Source: UBA5972 sp964567685
Lineage (GTDB): Bacteria > Pseudomonadota > Alphaproteobacteria > Rhodobacterales > Rhodobacteraceae
NCBI GenBank assembly: GCA_964567685.1
Contig: CAZMNO010000042.1
Span: 1 to 32,658 of the forward strand
Direction: 5' to 3'
Length of the DNA: 32,658 bases
Shown here piece by piece: positions 15,751 through 23,931 of this stretch. Below the pieces are notes generated by a model. That model saw only the letters and a program-made list of their open reading frames with translations. It made no database searches and was not told where the DNA came from. The translations under genes and the position numbers were made by a program. Numbering within the stretch: the first letter of the stretch is position 1; each line of letters starts with the position of its first letter.

Positions 15751-16932
15751 ATGCGCCGGGTTTCAATATTCGGCTCTACCGGGTCAATCGGCTGCAATAC
15801 GGTCAACCTCCTGGAAGCGCAGGGTGGGCGGGCTGCATTTGACGTGGTTGCCCTGACAGGTGGGCGCAATGTTGAGTTGCTGGCCAGACAGGCGATAGAG
15901 CTTAACGCCGAAATTGCCGTAACCGCCTATCCGGAAAGCCTGAAGGAATTGCGTCAGGTCCTTGAAGGAACCGAAATTTCCGCAGCTTCCGGTCGCGAGG
16001 CTGTTGCCGAGGCCGCTGCGCGCCCGGTGGATTGGACGATGTCGGCCATCGGCGGCTGCGCCGGGCTGGAACCGGGCCTGATTTCACTGGAGCATGGCGG
16101 TATTCTGGCGCTGGCCAATAAGGAAAGCCTGGTTGCAGCAGGCCCGTTGATGATGGAAAACGCCCGTCGCTGGGGGGCAACGATCCTGCCGGTCGACAGC
16201 GAACATTCAGCGATATTTCAAGCACTTGTGGGTGAGGATATCACCCGCGTCAACCGGATGATCCTGACCGCTTCGGGTGGGCCGTTTCGTGACTGGCCGC
16301 TGGCAAAACTGGCCGGGGCTACGCCCGAACAGGCCGGGGCACATCCCAACTGGAACATGGGCAAGATGATCTCGGTTGACAGTGCAAGCATGTTCAACAA
16401 AGCGCTGGAAATGATTGAGGCGAAAGAGTTTTACGGAGTTTCGCCTGATGTGATCGAGGTCGTTGTCCATCCGCAATCAATCGTGCATTCGCTGGTCGGT
16501 TTCGTCGATGGCTCCGTCATCGCACATATGGGTGTGCCCGATATGCGCTTTGCCATCGGTTACGCGCTGAACTGGCCTGAACGCAAACCTTTGCCAATCG
16601 ATGCCCTTGATCTGGCCGGTCTCGGCAAGCTGGATTTCGAGGCCCCGGATGAGAAAAGGTTCCCGGCCCTCAGGTTGGCGCGGGCTGTGATGGAAACCGG
16701 CGGGCTGGCGGGTGTTGTGTTCAATGCTGCCAAGGAAACGGTTTATGAGGCCTTCATGGCGCGCAGGCTGGGCTTTCTGGACATGGCGGCTGTGGTGGAA
16801 CAAATACTTGATTCGCAAATTGCCTCCGGTGACCTTAAAACCACCACAATTGACCTTGAAACTGTGCTCGCCGCAGATCAACGGGCGCGCGCAAAAACAA
16901 ACGAAGCAGTAACGCTACGACAGGCATCGTGA
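15751..16932 (+). CDS. dxr: 1-deoxy-D-xylulose 5-phosphate reductoisomerase
   Basis: Dxr turns DXP into methylerythritol phosphate with NADPH, the committed step of the MEP isoprenoid pathway; its product feeds the substrate of UppS encoded just upstream. The 393-residue protein has the nucleotide loop GSTGSIG at 8-14, ANKESLVAAG, the metal-site segment PVDSEHSAIFQ, ASGGPFR, and the active-site stretch HPNWNMGKMISVDSASMFNK. All look intact. The ATG at 15751 is two bases after the cdsA stop. Confidence 0.97.
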   Translation: MRRVSIFGSTGSIGCNTVNLLEAQGGRAAFDVVALTGGRNVELLARQAIELNAEIAVTAYPESLKELRQVLEGTEISAASGREAVAEAAARPVDWTMSAIGGCAGLEPGLISLEHGGILALANKESLVAAGPLMMENARRWGATILPVDSEHSAIFQALVGEDITRVNRMILTASGGPFRDWPLAKLAGATPEQAGAHPNWNMGKMISVDSASMFNKALEMIEAKEFYGVSPDVIEVVVHPQSIVHSLVGFVDGSVIAHMGVPDMRFAIGYALNWPERKPLPIDALDLAGLGKLDFEAPDEKRFPALRLARAVMETGGLAGVVFNAAKETVYEAFMARRLGFLDMAAVVEQILDSQIASGDLKTTTIDLETVLAADQRARAKTNEAVTLRQAS

Positions 16933-16939
16933 GGGTAAA

Positions 16940-18277
16940 TTGGAACTGATCGGCTCTATTCCGCTGTTTGGCGGTTTTCTTTCGACATTGATCGCTTTTG
17001 TGGCGGTGCTGAGTGTCATCATCTTCATTCATGAATACGGCCATTACATCGTCGGTCGCTGGTGTGGGATTCACGCCGAGGTATTCTCGATGGGTTTCGG
17101 CCCGGTGATTAAGCACTGGCACGACAGGCGCGGAACAAAATGGCAGATCGCGGCCATTCCGTTTGGCGGCTATGTCAAGTTTCTGGGGGATGCGGATGCG
17201 TCAAGCCGCAACGATCCCGAGGCGCTGGCTGGTATGGATGCCGAAACCCGGTCTCGTTCATTTCATGGTGCCAAGTTATATAAGAAAGCGCTAACCGTTG
17301 CTGCCGGGCCATTTGCCAATTTCATTTTGTCCTCACTGATTTTTGCCAGCGTGGCGTTGGTTTCCGGGCTGGCAACGACAGAGCCGACCATCGGCGCACT
17401 GAAGCCGCTGCCGCAAATGAACTCGGATCTGAAACAGGGCGATGTTGTTCTGGCGATCAACGGTGTGCAGACGCCGGATTATGCTGCCCTCTATGAATAT
17501 GCCCGCAGTGATCTTGGCATTGAAGCGGTGCAAACTTATGAAGTGCTACGCGATGGCGAGACATTTAACGTGGCCGGGCCAATCGCGCTTTTGCCACTGA
17601 TCGATAATATTCAGCCCCAGTCTGCCGCATTAGCCGCCGGGCTTAAGGTCGGAGATCTGATCGTGGCGATTGACGATATGCCGATCTCGGCCTTCAGTGA
17701 CTTGCAGGCAAAGGTTTCAACTTCAGACGGGCAGGAAATGAAGTTTGATGTCTGGCGTGAAGGCGAGGCACTGACATTCAATCTCACCGCAAAAATCGTC
17801 GATATGCCCAATGGCGAAGGCGGGTTTGAAAAGCGCGTGCTGATCGGAATCACTGGCGGTCTGTTCTTTGAGCCCGACACTTACACACCTGGTATTTTTC
17901 GGGCACTGGGGCTTGGCATCTCCAATACCGGTAACATTATTACAAGTTCTCTTAACGGTTTGTGGCATATGATTTCCGGCAGCATCAGTGCTTGCAATCT
18001 GCAGGGGCCGGTCGGAATTGCCAAGACATCTGGCGACGCTGCTTCGCAGGGACTGGCGAGTTTTGTCTGGTTCATTGCGGTTTTATCGACAGCAATCGGA
18101 ATGCTGAACCTCTTTCCGGTTCCCGTTCTGGACGGTGGGCATCTGGTGTTTTTCGGCTATGAAGCCATTGCGAAACGTCCGCCAAGTGATCGGGTGATGA
18201 ATGTCATGATGACCGCCGGGCTGTTTCTGATCATCGCGCTAATGGTCTTTGCACTTGGCAATGATTTTTTTTGCTAG
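16940..18277 (+). CDS. rseP: Site-2 intramembrane zinc metalloprotease RseP
   Basis: RseP cleaves membrane segments of anti-sigma factors and remnant signal peptides in the inner membrane. The 445-residue protein has the zinc motif HEYGH at 31-35 (HEXXH; F is more common in the third place), two PDZ-like regions in the periplasmic middle (one around LKVGDLIVAIDD), and the third ligand motif NLFPVPVLDGG with Asp398. The start is TTG 16940, with GAGGG at 16931-16935 in front; no in-frame ATG gives the complete first helix. Placement between dxr and bamA is the usual proteobacterial order. Confidence 0.94.
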   Translation: MELIGSIPLFGGFLSTLIAFVAVLSVIIFIHEYGHYIVGRWCGIHAEVFSMGFGPVIKHWHDRRGTKWQIAAIPFGGYVKFLGDADASSRNDPEALAGMDAETRSRSFHGAKLYKKALTVAAGPFANFILSSLIFASVALVSGLATTEPTIGALKPLPQMNSDLKQGDVVLAINGVQTPDYAALYEYARSDLGIEAVQTYEVLRDGETFNVAGPIALLPLIDNIQPQSAALAAGLKVGDLIVAIDDMPISAFSDLQAKVSTSDGQEMKFDVWREGEALTFNLTAKIVDMPNGEGGFEKRVLIGITGGLFFEPDTYTPGIFRALGLGISNTGNIITSSLNGLWHMISGSISACNLQGPVGIAKTSGDAASQGLASFVWFIAVLSTAIGMLNLFPVPVLDGGHLVFFGYEAIAKRPPSDRVMNVMMTAGLFLIIALMVFALGNDFFC

Positions 18278-18352
18278 CTGTGTTGGCGATTGAGCCGAGG
18301 TGTCTGATAAAGCGTGCAAGCTACTGTTATTTCAGCCAGAAACTCTTGTCGC

Positions 18353-18375
18353 ACCGGTTTGACGGCAAAACCGGT
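18353..18375 (+). terminator. Hairpin downstream of rseP
   Basis: ACCGGTTT at 18353-18360 pairs perfectly with AAACCGGT at 18368-18375 around a 7-base loop, 75 bases after the rseP stop. No T-run follows, so it is a weak terminator or an mRNA-stabilising structure. The gap 18278-18469 shows nothing else I can name. Confidence 0.35.
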
Positions 18376-18469
18376 TGCCATCGGAATTTAGCAGAATTGT
18401 CATATTGATGCCTTAATCCTGGGTGATAACACACTCACTAAACAGGCAATCGAGGCAAAGGTTTCTCTC

Positions 18470-18649
18470 ATGCAACAGGTCGCAACAGGATATAAGGGTC
18501 TAGGGCTTCTCATTGACGTCAATAATGACCGGCTGCTGTCGATTCTGATCATTGCGGTTGCAATGGCCGCCGTGGGCTGGGTTGGGGTGGAATACGCCAA
18601 TTCGGTGATTGTTCAGGATAGCGTGGCTGCAACCACTGCGGTTCTCTAG
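18470..18649 (+). CDS. Small single-span membrane protein between rseP and bamA
   Basis: A 59-residue frame: a polar N-terminus with MQQVATGYKGLGLL, one clear hydrophobic helix at about 22-41 (LLSILIIAVAMAAVGWVGV), then a short tail ending in TTAVL. AAAGG at 18457-18461 is eight bases before ATG 18470, a good ribosome binding site. A hairpin that looks like a terminator follows about 50 bases after the stop. Ribosome binding site, coherent membrane segment and terminator together support a real gene. I do not recognise a named family. Its place between an intramembrane protease and the outer-membrane assembly factor suggests an envelope role, but this is only context. It has no signal-cleavage motif and is probably anchored in the inner membrane. 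Confidence 0.62.
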   Translation: MQQVATGYKGLGLLIDVNNDRLLSILIIAVAMAAVGWVGVEYANSVIVQDSVAATTAVL

Positions 18650-18672
18650 GCGGGTTCGGGACAGACAAGTTT

Positions 18673-18722
18673 AAAAGCCGGATGTGTTGCTTTCGGGTCG
18701 CTGTTGAAAAACAGCGGCTTTT
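18673..18722 (+). terminator. Intrinsic terminator before bamA, with an alternative outer stem
   Basis: CGCTGTT at 18699-18705 and AACAGCG at 18710-18716 form a perfect 7-bp stem with a GAAA loop, followed by GCTTTTCG. In addition AAAAGC at 18673-18678 is complementary to GCTTTT at 18717-18722, so a longer two-part structure, or a competing pairing, is possible. It should end transcription from rseP and the small membrane gene before bamA. Confidence 0.6.
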
Positions 18723-18736
18723 CGCGTGTTGTCGTT

Positions 18737-18770
18737 TTGACAAGGTCTGGGAATCAAACTATTCAGTTTG
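18737..18770 (+). promoter_or_regulatory. Candidate sigma-70 promoter for bamA
   Basis: A perfect TTGACA at 18737-18742 is followed after exactly 17 bases by TATTCA at 18760-18765, about 70 bases before the bamA start and just after the terminator. The -10 box is only half matched, as is common in this class of bacteria. It overlaps an inverted repeat, CAAACT at 18755-18760 with AGTTTG at 18765-18770, which could be an operator. Confidence 0.5.
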
Positions 18771-18835
18771 TTAAAGAATCTGCACCTGACCAGGAATGCG
18801 GATCGCAAATATCCGAGTGGTGGGACAGTAAACTG

Positions 18836-21160
18836 ATGATGATGCGTTTGATGAATTTTAAGGCTGTGCGGGTTGTTTTGCTGCTATGCGCCCTTCTGGG
18901 TGGCAGTGTCAGTTTCGTAGCCGCGCCAGCGTTTGCCCAGACTGTCAGTTTCGGGCAGATTATAGTCAAAGGTAATATCAGGATCGAAACGGCGACCATT
19001 CGAAATTTCGCCGCGATCAAACCCGGTCAGCCGGTGACACCCGGGCAGATTAATGCTGCCCATCAGCGGCTGAAGGAAACCGGTCTTTTCGAAAAGGTGG
19101 AAATCACGCCCAGCGGCAATAGTCTGATCATCGCTGTTCTTGAATTTCCTTCGATCAACCGCATCAATTTTGAACGCAACAAACGCATCAAGGACGATGT
19201 GCTTGCCGAGTTGATCACGTCGCGGCCACGCCACACCTACAGCCCGGCCCAGGCCGAGGCGGATGCGGCGATTATTGTGGAGGCCTATCGGCAGTCCGGC
19301 CGCTATTCAGCCGAGGTCAAGCCAAAGATCATCCGCCGCGCTGACAATCGGGTCGATCTGGTGTTCGAGATTTTCGAAGGCAAGGTGGTGGAAATCCAGC
19401 GCCTCAGCTTCATTGGCAACCGCCAATTCTCCGACCGTCGCCTGCGCCGCATTCTGGGCACCAAACAGGCCGGTATTCTGCGCCGTTTCATCAAAAGCGA
19501 TACGTTCATTGCGGACCGGATCGAGTTTGACAAACAGGTTCTGCGTGATTTCTACATGTCTCGTGGTTTTATCGATATTGAGGTCATATCGGCATCAGTT
19601 GAGGTTGTCCGCGAGCGCAACGGCTTTTTCATCACCTTCAAAGTGCGCGAGGGCCAGTCCTATAAATTTGGTGAAATTACCACGTCCAGCGTGTTGGCCG
19701 AGATCGATCCCGATGAGTATCAAGCGATCATCAAGGTCAAACCGGGTGTCACCTATTCACCGCACCACCTGGAACGCACTATTGCCCGCATGGAGGAATT
19801 GGCCACTCAGCGAGGGTTGAATTTCATCCGGGTCAATCCGCGCATAAATCGCAACGACGCCGAACGCACGCTTGATATCGAGTTTGTCATCGAACGCGGC
19901 CCGCGCGTCTTTGTCGAGCGGATTGATATCGAGGGCAACACAACAACCGTTGACCGGGTGATCCGGCGGCAGTTCACCACGGTTGAGGGCGACCCGTTTA
20001 ACCCACGCGAGATTCGCGCGGCCTCTGACCGCATCCGCGCGCTTGGCTTTTTTGCCAAGACAGAGGTTCAGACCCGTGAAGGGACCAGCCCGGATAGGGT
20101 GATCGTTGATGTTGATGTCGAAGAACAGCCAACCGGGGCTTTGTCGTTTGGCGTGGTCTATGGCGGATCCAGCGGGCTTGGCGCCAATGTAAGCCTCTCG
20201 GAATCAAATTTTCTGGGGCGCGGTCAGTTTCTGAAAATCGAATTGGGCGGCGGTATTGATAACGCCAACGCAGGAGTGACCTTTGCTGAGCCGGCGTTTC
20301 TGGATCGAAACCTCAGAGTTGAGCTAAGCTTCTTTCGCAATACAACAGAACAGCAGAACGCTTTTTTTGACACTCTAAAAGTGGGATTTTCCCCAAAACT
20401 TAGTTTTCCCCTGAGTGACAATGGCCGGATCCAGTTGAGCTATAATGCTTCCTCCGATACCGTTTTCAATGTTGATCCGGGTGGAACCGGCTCATCGGCG
20501 CTGATTACGGCTGGTACAAATACAGTCAGTTCGTTCGGAGGGCTCTACACCTACGACACGCGGTCCACCGGTTTGAATCCGAAAGCCGGAACTTTCATCA
20601 GAGTATCCCAAGAGTTCGCTGGCGCGGGGGGCTCATCAAAGTTCTCCAAGACTACTGCATTGCTTGGTGCGCGCACGTCGATCTTCAATGGCGAGGTCGG
20701 CTTGAGTGCTGAGGTTGAGGGTGGAGCCCTGGTTAATTTCGGAGGAGCCAGTTCTATAACAGATCGGTTTTTTATGGGCCAATCGATCATGCGAGGCTTT
20801 CGCCACAATGGTATTGGACCGCGTGACCTCGTTGCTCCAAATATGGAAGCTCTCGGCGGAAATTTCTATGCCGTGCTTCGGCTTGAAGCGAATTTCCCTC
20901 TCGGCCTTCCGGAAGAGTACGGCGTAGCTGGCGGGGCGTTTCTGGATGTTGGTTCGCTTTGGGGGCTGGACGATACAGCTGGTGGCCTTGCTGGGCTGGA
21001 CCCGGTTGATGACAGTATGATCCTAAGAAGTGTGGTTGGGTTCTCGATCTTCTGGGAAACTGCTATCGGTCCACTTAGGTTCAATTTTACAAGAGTTCTA
21101 GCTGGGCCTGGATATGACCAGTCGGAAGTCTTCAACATGACGGTTGGTGCCCGCTTTTAG
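18836..21160 (+). CDS. bamA: Outer membrane protein assembly factor BamA
   Basis: BamA inserts beta-barrel proteins into the outer membrane. From ATG 18836 it has 774 residues: a signal peptide ending APAFA at about 34, then five POTRA domains at about 37-105, 106-184, 187-275, 278-357 and 361-435, then the 16-strand barrel. The loop-6 motif reads MRGF at 652-655 (VRGF in E. coli), and the last residue is phenylalanine, as needed for barrel recognition. Three ATG codons in a row (18836, 18839, 18842) make the exact start uncertain; the open frame runs further upstream but over the terminator. From about 20300 the codons change style (more AGA, CTA, ACA, GGA). skp begins at the base after its stop. 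Confidence 0.97.
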   Translation: MMMRLMNFKAVRVVLLLCALLGGSVSFVAAPAFAQTVSFGQIIVKGNIRIETATIRNFAAIKPGQPVTPGQINAAHQRLKETGLFEKVEITPSGNSLIIAVLEFPSINRINFERNKRIKDDVLAELITSRPRHTYSPAQAEADAAIIVEAYRQSGRYSAEVKPKIIRRADNRVDLVFEIFEGKVVEIQRLSFIGNRQFSDRRLRRILGTKQAGILRRFIKSDTFIADRIEFDKQVLRDFYMSRGFIDIEVISASVEVVRERNGFFITFKVREGQSYKFGEITTSSVLAEIDPDEYQAIIKVKPGVTYSPHHLERTIARMEELATQRGLNFIRVNPRINRNDAERTLDIEFVIERGPRVFVERIDIEGNTTTVDRVIRRQFTTVEGDPFNPREIRAASDRIRALGFFAKTEVQTREGTSPDRVIVDVDVEEQPTGALSFGVVYGGSSGLGANVSLSESNFLGRGQFLKIELGGGIDNANAGVTFAEPAFLDRNLRVELSFFRNTTEQQNAFFDTLKVGFSPKLSFPLSDNGRIQLSYNASSDTVFNVDPGGTGSSALITAGTNTVSSFGGLYTYDTRSTGLNPKAGTFIRVSQEFAGAGGSSKFSKTTALLGARTSIFNGEVGLSAEVEGGALVNFGGASSITDRFFMGQSIMRGFRHNGIGPRDLVAPNMEALGGNFYAVLRLEANFPLGLPEEYGVAGGAFLDVGSLWGLDDTAGGLAGLDPVDDSMILRSVVGFSIFWETAIGPLRFNFTRVLAGPGYDQSEVFNMTVGARF

Positions 21161-21718
21161 ATGCTGAAATGGCAGTGTAAGCTCAGGGTTCTTGCATTTG
21201 CTCTGACCGGCTTGCTGATGTTGACGGATCTGCTGTCAGCGCAGACCGGTGGGCAGAAGATATTCACACTCAATCAGGAAAACCTGTTTATCCGCTCGGA
21301 GTTTGGTCAACGTGTGCGCCAGGACGTGGCTGTCAGGTCGGCGGCAATTGAAAAGGAAAACCGCGCGATTGAAACCGAACTGAAGGCGGAAGAGCTTGAA
21401 CTTACCGAAACGCGTCCGGATCTGACACCGGCTGAGTTTCGTGAACTGGCGGATGCTTTCAACGAAAAAGTCGAGGCAATCCGCAAAACCCAGGCGCAGA
21501 AATCTGCCGATTTGGCGGGTTGGGCTGATTCCGAGCAGCGGCGGTTTTTTGAGGCGGCCTTTCCAATCCTTCTGGAGCTGGCAGGTGAAATTGGCGCTTC
21601 GGTCATTCTTGATCAGCGATCAACCATCATCTCGTCAGATAAAATCGACATCACAGATCAGGCCATTCAGCGCATAAACCAGACCATCGGAGATGGCAGT
21701 GATATGAGCGAGCAATGA
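21161..21718 (+). CDS. skp: Periplasmic chaperone Skp/OmpH family
   Basis: Skp holds unfolded outer-membrane proteins in the periplasm for delivery to BamA. The 185-residue protein has a signal peptide (VLAFALTGLLMLTDLLSA, cut near residue 27), the conserved FTLNQENLFIRSEFGQR start of the mature domain, a long charged coiled-coil region (about 60-125) and the C-terminal strand segment GASVILDQRSTIISSDKIDI. Trimer formation and tentacle shape are family knowledge. The start codon follows the bamA stop with no gap. The lpxD gene, which often comes next, is absent. Confidence 0.9.
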   Translation: MLKWQCKLRVLAFALTGLLMLTDLLSAQTGGQKIFTLNQENLFIRSEFGQRVRQDVAVRSAAIEKENRAIETELKAEELELTETRPDLTPAEFRELADAFNEKVEAIRKTQAQKSADLAGWADSEQRRFFEAAFPILLELAGEIGASVILDQRSTIISSDKIDITDQAIQRINQTIGDGSDMSEQ

Positions 21719-21796
21719 TCATTCACCGCGCTTGAAAGCATGGGGTGCGGTTGCTACTGAGTGAATACTGATCAATCAAAGAACAAGGGCCATTAC

Positions 21797-22273
21797 ATGA
21801 ACGAGTTGACCACTGAAACCCTGCCATCGGTTGATCTTGCCATGATCCAGCGGATGATCCCGCATCGCTATCCATTTTTGTTTATTGATCGCGTGCGTGA
21901 TATCAGGGTGGCGGAAAGTGCAGTTGGCATCAAGAACGTCACCATTAACGAACCGCATTATCAGGGACATTTTCCAGCCAAACCGGTGATGCCCGGCGTA
22001 ATGATCGTTGAGGCGATGGCGCAGACCGCGGCAGTTCTGATTTCACAGACCCTTGATCTGATTGATAAGGACCCTCTGGTTTACTTCATGACAATGGACA
22101 AGTTTCGCTTTCGCAAGATGGTGGTTCCCGGCGATACACTTGAGCTTCATGTCAACGTGATCCGCGGCCGCGGCAAGATCTGGAAACTCTGGGGTGATGG
22201 CAAGGTCAACGGCGAAACCGCCGCAGAAGGTGAGTTTGCCGCGATGATCGATGTGCCCAAGGGCGTGATTTGA
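21797..22273 (+). CDS. fabZ: (3R)-hydroxyacyl-ACP dehydratase FabZ
   Basis: FabZ removes water from 3-hydroxyacyl-ACP in fatty-acid elongation and competes with lipid A synthesis for 3-hydroxymyristoyl-ACP. It has a hot-dog fold with the catalytic pair His58 and Glu72 in the segment GHFPAKPVMPGVMIVEAMAQ, and RYPFLFIDRV near the N-terminus. I chose ATG 21797 because AAGGGC at 21785-21790 precedes it by six bases and the resulting 158 residues suit the family; an in-frame GTG at 21761 would add 12 residues. lpxA follows immediately. Confidence 0.95.
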   Translation: MNELTTETLPSVDLAMIQRMIPHRYPFLFIDRVRDIRVAESAVGIKNVTINEPHYQGHFPAKPVMPGVMIVEAMAQTAAVLISQTLDLIDKDPLVYFMTMDKFRFRKMVVPGDTLELHVNVIRGRGKIWKLWGDGKVNGETAAEGEFAAMIDVPKGVI

Positions 22274-22285
22274 TTGGAACGATCA

Positions 22286-23083
22286 GTGATTGATCCCAGC
22301 GCAACCATCCATCCGACCGCGATCATAGAAAGCGGTGCAACCGTCGGCCCTGACTGTCGGATCGGGGCGTATTCTGTTGTCGGAGCAGAAGTCAAGCTGG
22401 GGGCGTCGGTTACCCTGGACAATCACGTATCGCTTGCCGGCGATACAACGATTGGTGACGGCACACGCATCTGGCCTTTTGCTTCGATCGGCAGTGAACC
22501 GCAGGATCTGAAATTTGCCGGTGAAAAGACCCGGGTGAGTATCGGCAAGAACAACATGATCCGTGAATATGTCACGGTCAATCCGGGCACCGCCGGAGGC
22601 GGTGGGATCACCCGGATTGGCGATGGTAATCTGTTGATGATGCAGGTTCACATTGCGCATGATGGTGATGTTGGAAACAACGTGGTTTTTGCCAATGGCG
22701 TACAGGTTGCGGGCCACGTGACCATCGGCGACAATGCGGTCTTGGGGTCTATGGCGGGCATCCATCAATTTTGCCGGATCGGCAAAGGGTCTATGGTTGG
22801 CGGTGGGGCGATTGTCGTCAATGACGTCATTCCGTACGGAACGGTCATTTCCCCCCGAGGTACATTGGGCGGGCTTAATCTCATTGGTCTGAAACGCCGG
22901 GGTGCTGAAAAATCGGATATGAACGAACTGCGCCGCGCCTATAAAGACCTGTTTTCCGGTGAAGGCGCTTTGCTTGACAGGGCGCGGGCACTTGAGAGTT
23001 CTGAATTGAACAACCCGCTGGTGATGGATGTTGTGGAATTCATTCTGGCCAATTCAGACCGGTCGTTCTGCACGCCGCAATAG
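22286..23083 (+). CDS. lpxA: UDP-N-acetylglucosamine acyltransferase LpxA
   Basis: LpxA puts a 3-hydroxyacyl chain on UDP-GlcNAc, the first step of lipid A synthesis. The protein shows left-handed parallel beta-helix hexapeptide repeats throughout the first 180 residues (for example IHPTAIIESGATVGPDCRIG), the catalytic-histidine segment MQVHIAHDGDVGNN, and the C-terminal helical part. GTG 22286 gives MIDPSATIHPTAI, which is how family members usually begin, with GGAA six bases in front; TTG 22274, directly after the fabZ stop, would add four residues. Length is 265 residues, as usual. Confidence 0.95.
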   Translation: MIDPSATIHPTAIIESGATVGPDCRIGAYSVVGAEVKLGASVTLDNHVSLAGDTTIGDGTRIWPFASIGSEPQDLKFAGEKTRVSIGKNNMIREYVTVNPGTAGGGGITRIGDGNLLMMQVHIAHDGDVGNNVVFANGVQVAGHVTIGDNAVLGSMAGIHQFCRIGKGSMVGGGAIVVNDVIPYGTVISPRGTLGGLNLIGLKRRGAEKSDMNELRRAYKDLFSGEGALLDRARALESSELNNPLVMDVVEFILANSDRSFCTPQ

Positions 23084-23091
23084 GCCGAGAA

Positions 23092-23931
23092 ATGACAAAA
23101 GATACCCTTGCAATCATTTCCGGACGTGGGGCCTTGCCACGCCTGCTGGCGGATGAATGCGGGCGCGCCGGACGGCATGCCGTGATTGTCGGCTTCCCCG
23201 GTCAACAGTTCCCGTGGCTTGGTTCAAAACCCCATATCGCAGCTGAATTTGAAAAGCTGGGGGCGCTTTTTGAGGCGATGCGTGCGGTGGGATGCACATC
23301 GGTCGTGTTTGCTGGTGGCATCGACCGCCCGCAGTTTGATCCAAAGAGGTTTGACGAAAAGACGCTGCAGATCGCGCCGGTTCTTTTACCAAGCCTCCAA
23401 GGCGGGGATGCGGGGACATTAAAGGCCATCGCCTCGATTTTTGAGAGTGAGGGTTTTCTCATAGAAGCGGCGCATGACTTGCTGGCAGGCGCAATTGCCA
23501 GCCCCGGTTCAATAGGCAGTGAGGTGCCCGATGCCGCTGATCTGGAAGATATGGACCGCGCCCGCGAGATTGTGAAGGCTCTGGGTTCGGTTGATGTCGG
23601 GCAGGGGGCGGTTGTTGCGCAAGGCCTGTGCCTTGGGCTGGAATCGCTGCAAGGCACGGATCGAATGCTGGAGTTCGTTGCAAGCACCGGCAAGGAACAG
23701 CGCCCGGATAACAGCGGTTCCAAGGGTGTTCTGTTCAAAGCAGCAAAGCCGGGGCAGGATTTGCGAATGGACATGCCGGCCATCGGCCCCAGAACCCTGG
23801 TACTGGCCCACGAAGCCGGGCTTGCAGGCGTTGCGGTTCAAGCCGGGGAAGTTTTGCTGCTGGATCGCGAAACCACCGTTGAGACGGCGAACCGGTTGGG
23901 CTTGTTTCTTTACGGTCTCGCGGCGGGATGA
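23092..23931 (+). CDS. lpxI: UDP-2,3-diacylglucosamine pyrophosphatase LpxI (DUF1009)
   Basis: LpxI hydrolyses UDP-2,3-diacylglucosamine to lipid X and UMP, the step done by LpxH in E. coli; LpxI is the alphaproteobacterial replacement first shown in Caulobacter. The 279-residue protein starts with LAIISGRGALPRLLADE and has the two-domain pattern of the family: the middle region DVGQGAVVAQG and the conserved KPGQDLRMDMPAIGPRT, where Asp223 and Asp227 include the expected catalytic acid. It sits between lpxA and lpxB, consistent with pathway order, and overlaps lpxB by four bases. Confidence 0.95.
   Translation: MTKDTLAIISGRGALPRLLADECGRAGRHAVIVGFPGQQFPWLGSKPHIAAEFEKLGALFEAMRAVGCTSVVFAGGIDRPQFDPKRFDEKTLQIAPVLLPSLQGGDAGTLKAIASIFESEGFLIEAAHDLLAGAIASPGSIGSEVPDAADLEDMDRAREIVKALGSVDVGQGAVVAQGLCLGLESLQGTDRMLEFVASTGKEQRPDNSGSKGVLFKAAKPGQDLRMDMPAIGPRTLVLAHEAGLAGVAVQAGEVLLLDRETTVETANRLGLFLYGLAAG

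Noticed and set aside
18704..18835. 44-residue upstream extension of BamA
   Set aside because: It would start inside the terminator hairpin and place the signal peptide far from the N-terminus.
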